Counted from the first letter of the stretch, positions 26,113-35,231 are shown. The stretch: 64,000 bases of DNA from Streptomyces violascens (GCF_014649955.1 NZ_BMUA01000010.1:186001-250000); one strand, 5' to 3'. The notes: generated by a model not told the origin, from the letters alone. Made by a program: numbers and translations.

Positions 26113-26250
26113 CGTACCCGGCTGCTTCTGGTACTGCCGCTCCCCCGCCAATGGCCCGGGAATCCCCGCCACTCGCCGAAAGGGGGCTGCCGCAACCTGC
26201 GCGCCGGCTTCGGCAAGCGCCTCTTCGGGGACCACATCCGGCTGCCCTGA

Positions 26251-26286
26251 ACGGGGCGCCCGTACGGACGGGCCCGGACGCCCCGT
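26251..26286 (-). terminator. Terminator of the DsbA-like gene
   Basis: The outer arms ACGGGGCG (26251-26258) and CGCCCCGT (26279-26286) enclose a second stem CCCGT/ACGGG, directly beyond the stop codon at 26292. Confidence 0.75.
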
Positions 26287-26291
26287 GACGG

Positions 26292-26942
26292 TCAGAGGTT
26301 GCTGAAGTCGGGGCCCTTGGTGCGGCTGCGCTTGATTTCGTAGAAGCCCGGGGTGGCGGCGACGAGCAGGGTGCCGTCCCACAGCTTGGCGGCGGCCTCG
26401 CCCTGGGGAGCGGGGGTGACGACCGGGCCGAAGAAGGCGATCTGCTCGCCGTCGGCGCCCGGCACCGCGATGACCGGGGTGCCGACGTCCTGGCCGACCT
26501 TCTCGATGCCCTCCTTGTGGGAGGCGCGCATCTGCACGTCGTAGGTGTCCCGGTCGACGTAGTCGATGAGGTCGGCGGGCAGGCCCACGTCCTTCAGCGC
26601 CGCGGCGATGGAGTCCCGGTTCACGCCGAGGCCCTCGTTGTGGAAGCGGGTACCGAGCGCGGTGTACAGCTTGCCGACGACCTCGTCGCCGTGCAGCTGC
26701 TGTGCCGCGGTCACGACGCGCACCGGGCCCCAGGACTTGCCGCCGGGCCGCATGTTCTCGGCGTACTCCTCGGGCAGCTCGTCCAGGCGGTCCTCGTTCA
26801 GCACCGCGAGGCTCATCACGTGCCAGCGGACCTCGACGTCGCGGACCTTCTCGACCTCCAGCATCCAGCGCGAGGTCATCCAGGCCCAGGGGCAGAGGGG
26901 GTCGAACCAGAAGTCGACGGGGGTCTTGGCGGACTCGGGCAT
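26292..26942 (-). CDS. DsbA-like protein of the Rv2466c mycothiol nitroreductase family
   Basis: 216 residues from ATG 26942 with GAGGAGAG upstream. Strongly resembles Mycobacterium Rv2466c along its length: VDFWFDPLCPWAWMTSRW, HVMSLAVLNE, WGPVRVV, VGTPVIAVPG and LWDGTLLVAATPGFYEIKRSRT. Rv2466c is a mycothiol-dependent reductase with a CPWC active site. Here the second cysteine is alanine (C17-P-W-A20), leaving a single-thiol site. It may therefore work by a monothiol mycothiol-linked mechanism or be altered in function. It is divergent from pepN. Confidence 0.88.
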   Translation of the reverse strand: MPESAKTPVDFWFDPLCPWAWMTSRWMLEVEKVRDVEVRWHVMSLAVLNEDRLDELPEEYAENMRPGGKSWGPVRVVTAAQQLHGDEVVGKLYTALGTRFHNEGLGVNRDSIAAALKDVGLPADLIDYVDRDTYDVQMRASHKEGIEKVGQDVGTPVIAVPGADGEQIAFFGPVVTPAPQGEAAAKLWDGTLLVAATPGFYEIKRSRTKGPDFSNL

Positions 26943-27121
26943 GTCTCTCCTCGGGCAATATCGAGCAACGTCGGTCAAGCAAGCATCTCTACGGTCGAAC
27001 ACCGGCATCGGCCGAAAGCATTCCGCCCCGGGCCCGTTTCGGCCGACCCATTCCCGTTCGGCCTCCGCCTCGGCGGCATGGGAGGATCGAGGCCGTTCGA
27101 ACGAGACACGAAGGAGTGCCC

Positions 27122-29752
27122 GTGCCCGGTGAGAATCTGTCCCGCGACGAGGCCCGCGAGCGGGCCGAGCTGCTGTCCGTCGAGGGCTACGACGTCTCCC
27201 TCGACCTGCGGTCCGCCGTCGGGGACGCCCCGGACGGGCCCCGCACGTTCCGGTCGCTGACCACGATCCGGTTCCGCTCGGCGCGCCCCGGCGCCTCGAC
27301 GTTCGCCGATCTGATCGCCCCGTCGGTGACGTCGGTGACGCTGAACGGCCGCGCGCTCGACCCCGCCGAGGTCTTCGACGGCAGCCGGATCGCCCTGGAC
27401 GGCCTCGCCGAGGACAACGTCCTGGTGGTCGACGCCCAGTGCGCGTACAGCAGGACCGGCGAGGGCATGCACCGCTTCGTCGACCCGGAGGACGGCGAGG
27501 TCTACCTCTACACGCAGTACGAGCCCGCCGACTCGCGCCGCGTCTTCGCCAACTTCGAGCAGCCCGACCTCAAGGCACCCTTCGTCTTCGAGGTGCGGGC
27601 CCCCGAGGGCTGGACGGTGTGGTCCAACGGCGCGGGCGGCCAGGTAACGGAAGGGGCGCGCGAAGCGCTTCCGAATAAGGGTGGTGACGGGCGACGGGAG
27701 GGCGGGGTGTGGCGCTTCGCGCCCACCGAGCCGATCTCGACGTACATCACGTGCGTGGTCGCGGGCCCGTACCACTACGTGACGGACTCCTACACGCGCA
27801 CCTTCGACGACGGTCACAAGCTGGAGATCCCGCTCGGCGCGATGTGCCGCAAGGGGCTCGCCCGGCACTTCGACGCCGACGACATCTTCCTGATCACCAA
27901 GCAGGGCCTGGACTTCTTCCACGAGAACTTCGACTTCCCGTACCCGTTCGGGAAGTACGACCAGGCGTTCGTGCCGGAGTACAACCTGGGCGCGATGGAG
28001 AACCCGGGTCTGGTGACCTTCCGCGAGGAGTACATCTACCGCGGCAAGGTGACGCAGGCCGCCTACGAGCGCCGGGCCAACGTCATCCTGCACGAGATGG
28101 CGCACATGTGGTTCGGCGACCTGGTCACCATGGTGTGGTGGGACGACCTGTGGCTGAAGGAGTCCTTCGCCGACTTCATGGGGTCGTTCTCGCAGGCCGA
28201 GGCGACGCGCTTCACCAACAGCTGGGTGACGTTCGCCAACAACCGCAAGGCGTGGGCCTACCGGGCCGACCAGCTGCCGTCCACGCACCCGGTCACGGCC
28301 GACATCCGTGACCTGGAGGACGCCAAGCTCAACTTCGACGGCATCACGTACGCCAAGGGTGCCTCGGTGCTCAAGCAGCTCGTCGCGTACGTCGGCCGGG
28401 ACGCCTTCCTCGAAGGAGCCCGGCGCTACTTCAAGCGGCACGCGTACGGCAACACCCGTCTGGGCGACCTGCTCTCGGTCCTCGAAGAGGTCTCCGGGCG
28501 CGACATGGCGACGTGGTCGCGCTCCTGGCTCCAGACGGCCGGGGTCAACTCCCTCACGCCGGTGGCCACTTACGACGCGGGCGACCGCCTCACCGAGCTC
28601 GCCGTCATCCAGGAGGCCGCGGAAACACACCCCGAACTGCGCCCGCACCGGGTCGCGGTGGGCCTGTACCGCAACGAGGCGGGCGCCCTGGTGCGCTACG
28701 CCCGCGCCGAGGTCGACGTCGAGGGACCGCGCACGGTCGTGACCGAGCTCGCCGGGGCCGAGCGGCCCGACCTGATCCTGGTCAACGACGACGACCTGAC
28801 CTACTGCAAGATCCGCTTCGACGAGGGCTCGCTCGCCACCCTGCGCGCCCACCTCGGCGACATGGACGACCCGCTCGCGCGGGCCCTGTGCTGGTCCGCG
28901 CTGTGGAACCTGACGCGGGACGCGCTCATGCCCGCCCGTGACTTCGTGGCGCTCGTCCTCGCGCACGCGGGCCGCGAGTCGGACATCGGCGTGCTCCAGA
29001 TGCTGCATTCCTGGGCCCAGTCGGCGGTCGTGCACTACGCGGCGCCGGACCGGCGCGAGGAGGGCGGCCGGCTGCTCGCCGAGGGCGCCCTGCACGAGCT
29101 GCGGCTCGCCGAGCCGGGCAGCCAGCACCAGCTGACCTGGGCCCGCTTCTTCGCGGCGACGGCCACCACCGGCGCCGACTTCCAGCTCCTCGAAGGCCTG
29201 CTCGCGGGCACGGCGAAGATCGACGGCCTCGACGTGGACCAGGAGCTGCGCTGGGCGCTGCTCGAACCGCTGGCCGCACACGGCGTCGTGGACGAGTCGG
29301 CGATCGACGCGGAACTGGCCCGCGACGACACCGCGTCCGGCAAGCGCCACCAGGTGCGCTGCCTGGCCGCGCGCCCCTCCGAGGCCGTCAAGGCGCAGGC
29401 CTGGGCACAGGTCGTGGAGTCGGACGCGCTGTCCAACGCGCTGGCGGAGGCCACGATTTCGGGCTTCAACCAGCCCTCGCAGCGCGCGCTGACCGCCCCG
29501 TACGCCCCGAAGTACTTCGAGGTGATCGAGCGGGTGTGGGCCGAGCGTTCGATCCAGATCGGCATGGACATCGTCAAGGGCCTGTTCCCGGGCCTCCAGG
29601 ACGACGAGGCGACGCTGGCGGCCACGGACGAGTGGCTCACCGCGCACGAGGACGCGGCCCCGGCCCTGCGCCGCCTGGTCCTCGAAGCCCGCGACGACCT
29701 GGCCCGCACCCTGCGCGGCCAGGCCTGCGACGCGGCGGCGACCGCAGTCTGA
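27122..29752 (+). CDS. pepN: Aminopeptidase N (M1 family), first copy
   Basis: A zinc aminopeptidase that trims peptides in the cytoplasm. 876 residues from a GTG at 27122 with GAAGGAG upstream. The exopeptidase motif GAMEN is at 290-294. The zinc site HEMAH (324-328) has its third ligand E347 in LKESF, with the standard 18-residue spacing. The C-terminal ERAP1-like helical domain is complete. Compared with the paralogue at 38721, it carries about 17 extra residues after WSNGAGG, encoded by a hairpin plus a G-rich repeat at 27648-27708. The insertion keeps the frame and lies in the N-terminal beta domain, away from the zinc. Confidence 0.96.
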   Translation: MPGENLSRDEARERAELLSVEGYDVSLDLRSAVGDAPDGPRTFRSLTTIRFRSARPGASTFADLIAPSVTSVTLNGRALDPAEVFDGSRIALDGLAEDNVLVVDAQCAYSRTGEGMHRFVDPEDGEVYLYTQYEPADSRRVFANFEQPDLKAPFVFEVRAPEGWTVWSNGAGGQVTEGAREALPNKGGDGRREGGVWRFAPTEPISTYITCVVAGPYHYVTDSYTRTFDDGHKLEIPLGAMCRKGLARHFDADDIFLITKQGLDFFHENFDFPYPFGKYDQAFVPEYNLGAMENPGLVTFREEYIYRGKVTQAAYERRANVILHEMAHMWFGDLVTMVWWDDLWLKESFADFMGSFSQAEATRFTNSWVTFANNRKAWAYRADQLPSTHPVTADIRDLEDAKLNFDGITYAKGASVLKQLVAYVGRDAFLEGARRYFKRHAYGNTRLGDLLSVLEEVSGRDMATWSRSWLQTAGVNSLTPVATYDAGDRLTELAVIQEAAETHPELRPHRVAVGLYRNEAGALVRYARAEVDVEGPRTVVTELAGAERPDLILVNDDDLTYCKIRFDEGSLATLRAHLGDMDDPLARALCWSALWNLTRDALMPARDFVALVLAHAGRESDIGVLQMLHSWAQSAVVHYAAPDRREEGGRLLAEGALHELRLAEPGSQHQLTWARFFAATATTGADFQLLEGLLAGTAKIDGLDVDQELRWALLEPLAAHGVVDESAIDAELARDDTASGKRHQVRCLAARPSEAVKAQAWAQVVESDALSNALAEATISGFNQPSQRALTAPYAPKYFEVIERVWAERSIQIGMDIVKGLFPGLQDDEATLAATDEWLTAHEDAAPALRRLVLEARDDLARTLRGQACDAAATAV
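27677..27707 (+). repeat. G-rich repeat inside pepN, matching one in csnH
   Basis: 31 bases beginning AAGGGTGGTGACGGGCG align with 62652-62682 with 25 identities and in the same codon phase (peptides KGGDGRREGG and KGGGGRRAGG). The G runs give a four-run quadruplex pattern with loops of 7, 4 and 1 bases on the coding strand. It is preceded by a hairpin with arms CGGAAG (27648-27653) and CTTCCG (27668-27673). Confidence 0.75.
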
Positions 29753-29762
29753 CGCCCGATGA

Positions 29763-29784
29763 GGGGGCCCGCGAACGGGCCCCC
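29763..29784 (+). terminator. Terminator after pepN
   Basis: GGGGGCCCG (29763-29771), loop CGAA, CGGGCCCCC (29776-29784), 10 bases after the stop. Confidence 0.85.
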
Positions 29785-29869
29785 TGATCGGCATTCGAAC
29801 GCCCGTACTTTAGGACGGGGTTGTCCGGATTTGTCGACGGGCATGTAACAGCGGTTAGTAGGCGGTTCG

Positions 29870-29889
29870 GCTGCGGAAAACCCCGCAGC
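29870..29889 (+). promoter_or_regulatory. Hairpin abutting the start codon of the AbiEi-like gene
   Basis: GCTGCGG (29870-29876) and CCGCAGC (29883-29889) form a stem that ends at the base just before the ATG at 29890. No Shine-Dalgarno is visible. The stem would occupy the ribosome-landing region, so it may limit translation, or the true start may lie elsewhere. Confidence 0.45.
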
Positions 29890-30924
29890 ATGAACCACAA
29901 CACCCCGCTCTCCCCCCGCCCCCTGAGCCACCTCACCGACGTACAGCAGCGCGTCCTGTCCGCCAACCAGCTGCGCGCGCACGGGGTTTCGGCCGCGCGG
30001 ACCGCCGCCCAGTGCCTGCCCGGCGGGCCGTGGCAGCAGCTCCTTCCGGGCGTGTACGTGCTGCACCCGGGCCCCGCCACCAGCGAGGAGCGGCTGCATG
30101 CCGCGCTGTTGTACGCGGGGTGGCCGGCCGCCGGGCGCGCCAAGGCCATCCCGGCGCAGGGCCAGGCCCGCACCGAGGCGCCGCAGGCGATCGTCACCGG
30201 GCTCGCGGCGCTCGCGCTGCACGGGTTCTCCTCGGCTCCCCCGCTGCTCTCGCTCGACCGGATCGACATCCTGGTGCCGCGCACCCGGCGGCTGCGCTCG
30301 ACGGGCTGCGTCCAGCTGGTGCGGGCCCACGCGATGCCGTACGAGGAGATGATCACCGGGGTGCCGGTGGCGCCGGTGCCACGGGCGCTCGCGGACGCCG
30401 TCGCGGTCCTCGGCGACGCCCAGGCCGTACGCCGCCTGCTCACCGAGGCGGTGCGCCGCGGCCACACCGAACCGGCCGCGATCGTACGGGAGTTGACCCA
30501 GGCGCGGCTGCTGACCCGGGCCCATGTCGTGGACGCGGTGGACGCGCTGCTCGCCGAGGGGCGCTCGATCGCCGAGGAGCGGCTGTACACGATGGTGCGC
30601 GGGTTCGGCCTGCCGGACCCGCTGTGGAACGTGGACCTGCGCCTGCCGGGCGGCCCGCACCTGGGCGGCCTGGACGCGTACTGGCCCGAGCAGGCGGTGG
30701 CGGTGGAGCTGGACACCCGGGCTCCGAGGCAGGATGACGACGCGATGTGGTCGGAATACACGCGCAAGCGCGAGGCACTCGAACGGCTCGGGATCACCGT
30801 CGTGCACATCACGCCGAAGAAGCTCCGCGACTCCCTCGAACAGCAGGCGGCCGTGGTGCGGACCGCGCTGATGGCGTCCACCGACCGGGAGCCCGCCGCC
30901 TATGTGGTGGTGCTCCCCCGCTAG
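29890..30924 (+). CDS. AbiEi-antitoxin-like protein with a DUF559-like C-terminal domain
   Basis: 344 residues from ATG 29890. The N-terminal part (LSANQLRAHGVSAARTAAQ then GGPWQQLLPGVYVLHPGP) resembles the winged-helix region of AbiEi-type antitoxins, and ALALHGF resembles their next segment. The C-terminal 80 residues (GLDAYWPEQAVAVELD and KREALERLGITVVHITPKKL) resemble DUF559, a Vsr/restriction-like fold with an acidic-E-D pattern. No AbiEii toxin gene is adjacent. The TAG stop at 30922-30924 falls in the CTAG that borders a MITE, so the downstream sequence has been changed by insertion. Role unknown. Confidence 0.7.
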   Translation: MNHNTPLSPRPLSHLTDVQQRVLSANQLRAHGVSAARTAAQCLPGGPWQQLLPGVYVLHPGPATSEERLHAALLYAGWPAAGRAKAIPAQGQARTEAPQAIVTGLAALALHGFSSAPPLLSLDRIDILVPRTRRLRSTGCVQLVRAHAMPYEEMITGVPVAPVPRALADAVAVLGDAQAVRRLLTEAVRRGHTEPAAIVRELTQARLLTRAHVVDAVDALLAEGRSIAEERLYTMVRGFGLPDPLWNVDLRLPGGPHLGGLDAYWPEQAVAVELDTRAPRQDDDAMWSEYTRKREALERLGITVVHITPKKLRDSLEQQAAVVRTALMASTDREPAAYVVVLPR

Positions 30925-31121
30925 GGGGTGTCCGGTGGGTCAGGGTCGGGTAGGTCGTGGCGTCTGGTGCGGTGCATCGCAAGGCGCCGGAGCGTCTCGA
31001 ATGGGGGTCCCCCCTGGCCCTTCAGGCCTTGGGGGAGGAGCTCTCGGGGCGTTTCGGCAACGCGGCGAGGTGCCGTGCCAGACGCCGCGGCCCCGGCCAT
31101 GGCCCACCGGGCACCCCCTAG
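30921..31121. mobile_element. MITE-like element with about 50-base inverted ends
   Basis: 201 bases flanked by CTAG at 30921-30924 and 31118-31121. The left end (CTAGGGGGTGTCCGGTGGG) and the complement of the right end (CTAGGGGGTGCCCGGTGGG) stay similar for about 50 bases, through the shared GGCGTCTGG. Most differences are T-C changes that still allow G-U pairing in RNA. No transposase is encoded. The centre holds GGGGGTCC and CCTTGGGGGAG blocks also found at 49165-49200. Confidence 0.75.
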
Positions 31122-31128
31122 ACCCGAC

Positions 31129-31169
31129 GCGGGCGGCGGGCCTTCGGAGGGGAACGGCCCACCGCCCGC
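31129..31169 (-). terminator. Terminator of the Nudix gene
   Basis: GCGGGCGGCGGGCC (31129-31142) and GGCCCACCGCCCGC (31156-31169) pair over 14 bases with one mismatch, 18 bases beyond the stop of the minus-strand gene. Confidence 0.75.
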
Positions 31170-31187
31170 GATCGGAAAACGTACGGC

Positions 31188-31658
31188 TCAGCCCACGGGC
31201 AGGGACGCCTTGCCCGTGGGCGGCCGGGTGCGCCACAACTCAACGCCCACGTCGACGAGTTCGACCCGGTCCAGGCCGGCCACCCCGGTCAGCGGGTGCC
31301 AGGCGGCCAGGTCGGTGGAGCCGTTGGTCTCGTGGCGCAGCTCGCCGCCGGTGATGCGGGCCTCGTACACGATGCGCAGGCCCTGGAAGTCGGCGAAGCG
31401 GCCGAGTTTTCGGGGGTAGCGCCGGTTGATGGAGTCGATGCCGAGCAGCCGGACGGGTTCGACGGCGTACCCGGTCTCCTCGTCTAGCTCGCGCACCACG
31501 GTGTCGAGGGGGTCCTCGCCGTGGTCCATGCCGCCGCCCGGCAGCGTCCACCGCTTGGTGCCGTCCCCGGCCACCCAGCGGGCGAGCAGGATCTCCTGGA
31601 CGCCACCGGTTTCCCGTACGCATACGGCGTAGGCCGCCACCCGCAACTCCGTGTTCAT
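31188..31658 (-). CDS. Nudix hydrolase
   Basis: 156 residues. The Nudix box GGGMDHGEDPLDTVVRELDE-ETGY has the full G-x5-E-x7-R-E-x2-E-E-x-G pattern, so the metal site is intact. It should hydrolyse a nucleoside diphosphate derivative; the substrate cannot be told. No clear ribosome site precedes the ATG at 31658, so the message may be leaderless. It is convergent with the AbiEi-like gene across the MITE. Confidence 0.9.
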   Translation of the reverse strand: MNTELRVAAYAVCVRETGGVQEILLARWVAGDGTKRWTLPGGGMDHGEDPLDTVVRELDEETGYAVEPVRLLGIDSINRRYPRKLGRFADFQGLRIVYEARITGGELRHETNGSTDLAAWHPLTGVAGLDRVELVDVGVELWRTRPPTGKASLPVG

Positions 31659-31888
31659 TCAGTGAGGTTACGGGCCCCAGTGCGCGGGGGCGCCGCTCTC
31701 CGGCGCCGCGACCGGACCGGCTCGGCCTGGCGGGCTCCGGGCGGTGGCGGAAAAGCGCCATGTTCACATCACGTAACGGTCAACTCTCCACAAACAACAG
31801 TCATATACGCAATGCTCAGCGGTCATCCGGCACCGCAATTCGAACCTTCCCTGCGGCCGGACCCTTACCCACCTCATAGGGATGCTGA

Positions 31889-34800
31889 ATGACCACTGAA
31901 TCCCCGCGCTCCATACCCGGGGCGAGACGCACAGCCCGCACAGCGGCGGCGGCCGGCCTGGTGGCCGCGCTCGTCGCGGCGGGCGCCGCACCCGCCTTCG
32001 CCGCGAGGGGCGGCGACGACCCGTGGACCGCGCCGCCGGTCAAGACCGCTCCGGCCAAGACCGCCGAGGACAAGCTCGGCAAGGCCGACGAGCAGCGGCT
32101 CGCCGAGGCGCAGGCCAAGGGCGAGAAGAGCGTCACCGTCATGGTGGCGACCGCACCGGGCGCCACGTCCGCCGTCACCTCGCAGTTGCACGCGGTCGCG
32201 GGGGCGACCGTCGGCAAGCAGGACGACAAGCTCGGCTACGTCCGCGCGACCCTGCCGACGGCGAAGGCCGAGGCGGCCCTGAAGGCGGCCGCGAAGCTGC
32301 CCTCGGTGCACGGCATCGACCTGAAGCAGGACATCCAGCTGGACGACCCGACGCCCTCCGCGGACACCACCAAGTCCGCGAAGCAGCTGCGCACGTCGGG
32401 CAGTTACCCGGCGCCGGGCAAGGACACCCCCGCGAAGAACCCGTACAACCCGAACTTCGAGACGGGTGCGGTCGACTTCGTGAAGCAGCACCCCGAGGCG
32501 GACGGCCGCGGGGTCACCATCGGCATCCTGGACTCGGGCGTCGACCTCGGCCACCCGGCGCTCCAGAAGACCACCACCGGCGAGCGCAAGATCGTCGACT
32601 GGGTCACCTCGACCGACCCGGTGCAGGACAACGACGGCACCTGGCTGCGCGCCAACACCGCGGTCTCCGGGCCGACGTTCACCGCGGGCGGCAAGACGTG
32701 GACGGCCCCGGCGGGCTCGTACGAGTTCTCCACCTTCGCCGAGAAGGTCACCAAGGGCGGCGACGCGGCCGGTGACCTGAACCGGGACGGCGACACCACC
32801 GACAGCTGGGGCGTGCTCTACGACCCGGTCGCCGGCACGGTCCGCGTCGACCTGAACAACAACAACGACTTCTCGGACGACGTCCCGATGAAGCCGTACA
32901 AGGACGGCTACCAGGTCGGCTACTTCGGCACGGACAACCCGGCGACCGATGTCGTCGAGCGCGTCCCGTTCACCGTCGAGATCCGCAAGAACGTCGTCTA
33001 CGACGCGGCCGGGCACACCTCGGACTACGTCAACATCGGCGTCATCGAGTCCGAGCACGGCACCCACGTCGCGGGCATCACCTCCGCGAACGGCCTGTTC
33101 GGCGGCAAGATGAGCGGTGCCGCGCCCGGCGCGAAGATCGTCTCCTCGCGCGCCTGCAACTGGGACGGCGGCTGCACCAACATCGCGCTGACCGAGGGCA
33201 TGATCGACCTCGTCACCAACCGCCACGTCGACATCGTGAACATGTCGATCGGCGGCCTGCCGGCGCTCAACGACGGCAACAACGCGCGCGCCGAGCTCTA
33301 CAAGCGCCTCATCGACAGCTACGGCGTCCAGCTGGTCATCTCGGCCGGCAACGACGGTCCGGGCGTCAACACCATCGGCGACCCCGGCCTCGCCGACCAC
33401 GTCATATCCGTCGGCGCGAGCATCTCCAAGGAGACCTGGGCCGCCAACTACGGCTCCGGCGTCTCCACGGACTACCAGATGATGCCGTTCTCCTCGCGCG
33501 GCCCGCGTGAGGACGGCGGCTTCACACCGACGCTGACCGCCCCGGGCGCGGCCATCAACTCCACCCAGACCTGGCTGCCCGGCAGCCCGGTCAAGGAGTC
33601 GGGCTACAGCCTCCCCGCCGGCTACTCGATGCTCCAGGGCACCTCGATGGCCTCCCCGCAGGCCGCCGGCGCCTCGGCGCTGCTGATCTCGGCCGCCAAG
33701 CAGCAGGGCATCGACCTGCCGCCGGCCGACCTGCGCACCGCGCTGACCTCGACGGCCAAGCACATCAAGGGAGTCCAGGCCTACTCCGAGGGTGCCGGGC
33801 TCATCAACATCGTGGGCGCCTGGGACGCGATCAAGCAGACCGCGAAGAAGCACGCCCCGGCGCACGAGTACACGGTGACCGCGCCGGTCTCCAGCGCGCT
33901 CTCCTTCGCGCTCAAGACCCCGGACACCGGCACCGGCATCTACGACCGCGAGAGCGGCCTGAAGGCCGGACAGAAGAAGGCGTACGACGTCACGGTCACC
34001 CGCACCACCGGACCGGACAAGAACGTCAAGCACAAGCTGTCCCTGAAGAACGACGACGGCACTTTCAAGATCCTCGGTGACGACGAGGTGAGCCTCCCGC
34101 TCGGCAAGCCCGTCACCGTCAAGGTGCAGGCGCAGCCGAAGTCCGGCGGCGTGCACAGCGCGATCCTCCAGGTCGACGACCCCAAGACCGTCGGCGTGGA
34201 CCAGCAGATCATGGCCACCGTCATCGTCGCGACGCCGGTCGCGGGCCCCGGCTACACCTTCACGGCGTCCTCGACGGTGCAGCGCAACTCCACCAAGTCG
34301 TACTTCGTGAACGTCCCGGCGGGCGCGAAGAACCTGGAGGTCCGCATGGGCGCGCTGCGCTCGGGCAGCCAGACCCGCTTCATCTCGATCCACCCCTACG
34401 GTGTCGCCCTGGACACGACGGGCACGCCGAACTGCTACCCGAACTACGACAACCCGGCCAACACCTGCCGCCCCGACCTGCGTTCGTACGCGAACCCGCA
34501 GGCCGGCGTGTGGGAGATCGAGGTCGAGGCGCGCCGTACGTCGCCGTACCTGGACAACTCCTACAAGCTGGACGTCTCGGTGCTCGGCGTGAACTTCGAC
34601 CCGGCCACCCAGACGGTGCCCGAGGCGAAGGCGGGCACCCCGGCCCCCGTGCAGTGGAAGGTCACCAACAACTTCGCCGCCCTCGACGGCAAGCTGAAGG
34701 GCGGCTCGCTGGGTTCGGCGAAGGTCGCGACCCCCACCATCAAGACCGGTGAGACGCAGACCAGCACGGTCACCATCGGCGCGGGCGTCGAGCACCTGGA

Positions 34801-35215
34801 CGTGTCGATCGGCGGCACCTCCGACAAGGGCGCCGACCTCGACCTGTACGTCCTGGACCAGAACGGCAAGACCGTCGGCAAGTCCACGACCAGCAGCTCG
34901 GACGAGTCGGTCAGCCTGGTCAAGCCGGCCGCGGGCACGTACACGATCCAGGTCGCGGGCTACGCGGTCCCGGCCGGTTCGACCACGTACGCCTACAGGG
35001 ACGTGTTCTTCGCTCCCTCGCTCGGCACCGTCAAGGTCGACGAGAGCAAGACCGTCAAGCTCGTGGGCGGCGCGTCCGCCCAGGTCACGGCGGATGTCGT
35101 CACGGCCGGTGCGGCTCCCGAGGGGCGCCAGTTCTTCGGGACGGTCCAGCTGGTGAACGAGCGCGGCACCGCCGCGGGCAGCGGCAGCGTGATCATCGGC
35201 AAGGTCACTCAGTAG
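31889..35215 (+). CDS. Secreted subtilisin-like serine protease (S8)
   Basis: 1108 residues. Tat- or Sec-type signal peptide (RRTARTAAAAGLVAALVAAGAAPAFA, cleaved near 38). An I9-like propeptide (about 80-150) ends before the catalytic domain. The triad is D215 in GILDSGVD, H393 in EHGTHVAG and S586 in GTSMASP. A roughly 170-residue insertion lies between Asp and His. The C-terminal half holds beta-sandwich domains and a pre-peptidase-like domain (GADLDLYVLDQNG, GTYTIQVAGYAVP). A large extracellular protein-degrading enzyme. ATAGGGA precedes the ATG. It is convergent with a secreted M28 aminopeptidase. Confidence 0.95.
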   Translation: MTTESPRSIPGARRTARTAAAAGLVAALVAAGAAPAFAARGGDDPWTAPPVKTAPAKTAEDKLGKADEQRLAEAQAKGEKSVTVMVATAPGATSAVTSQLHAVAGATVGKQDDKLGYVRATLPTAKAEAALKAAAKLPSVHGIDLKQDIQLDDPTPSADTTKSAKQLRTSGSYPAPGKDTPAKNPYNPNFETGAVDFVKQHPEADGRGVTIGILDSGVDLGHPALQKTTTGERKIVDWVTSTDPVQDNDGTWLRANTAVSGPTFTAGGKTWTAPAGSYEFSTFAEKVTKGGDAAGDLNRDGDTTDSWGVLYDPVAGTVRVDLNNNNDFSDDVPMKPYKDGYQVGYFGTDNPATDVVERVPFTVEIRKNVVYDAAGHTSDYVNIGVIESEHGTHVAGITSANGLFGGKMSGAAPGAKIVSSRACNWDGGCTNIALTEGMIDLVTNRHVDIVNMSIGGLPALNDGNNARAELYKRLIDSYGVQLVISAGNDGPGVNTIGDPGLADHVISVGASISKETWAANYGSGVSTDYQMMPFSSRGPREDGGFTPTLTAPGAAINSTQTWLPGSPVKESGYSLPAGYSMLQGTSMASPQAAGASALLISAAKQQGIDLPPADLRTALTSTAKHIKGVQAYSEGAGLINIVGAWDAIKQTAKKHAPAHEYTVTAPVSSALSFALKTPDTGTGIYDRESGLKAGQKKAYDVTVTRTTGPDKNVKHKLSLKNDDGTFKILGDDEVSLPLGKPVTVKVQAQPKSGGVHSAILQVDDPKTVGVDQQIMATVIVATPVAGPGYTFTASSTVQRNSTKSYFVNVPAGAKNLEVRMGALRSGSQTRFISIHPYGVALDTTGTPNCYPNYDNPANTCRPDLRSYANPQAGVWEIEVEARRTSPYLDNSYKLDVSVLGVNFDPATQTVPEAKAGTPAPVQWKVTNNFAALDGKLKGGSLGSAKVATPTIKTGETQTSTVTIGAGVEHLDVSIGGTSDKGADLDLYVLDQNGKTVGKSTTSSSDESVSLVKPAAGTYTIQVAGYAVPAGSTTYAYRDVFFAPSLGTVKVDESKTVKLVGGASAQVTADVVTAGAAPEGRQFFGTVQLVNERGTAAGSGSVIIGKVTQ

Positions 35216-35231
35216 CGGCTGGCACGAACAC

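Noticed and set aside
29890..30924. Full AbiE toxin-antitoxin system
   Set aside because: No nucleotidyltransferase (AbiEii) gene with a GSxxxD motif occurs on either side; only the antitoxin-like N terminus is present.
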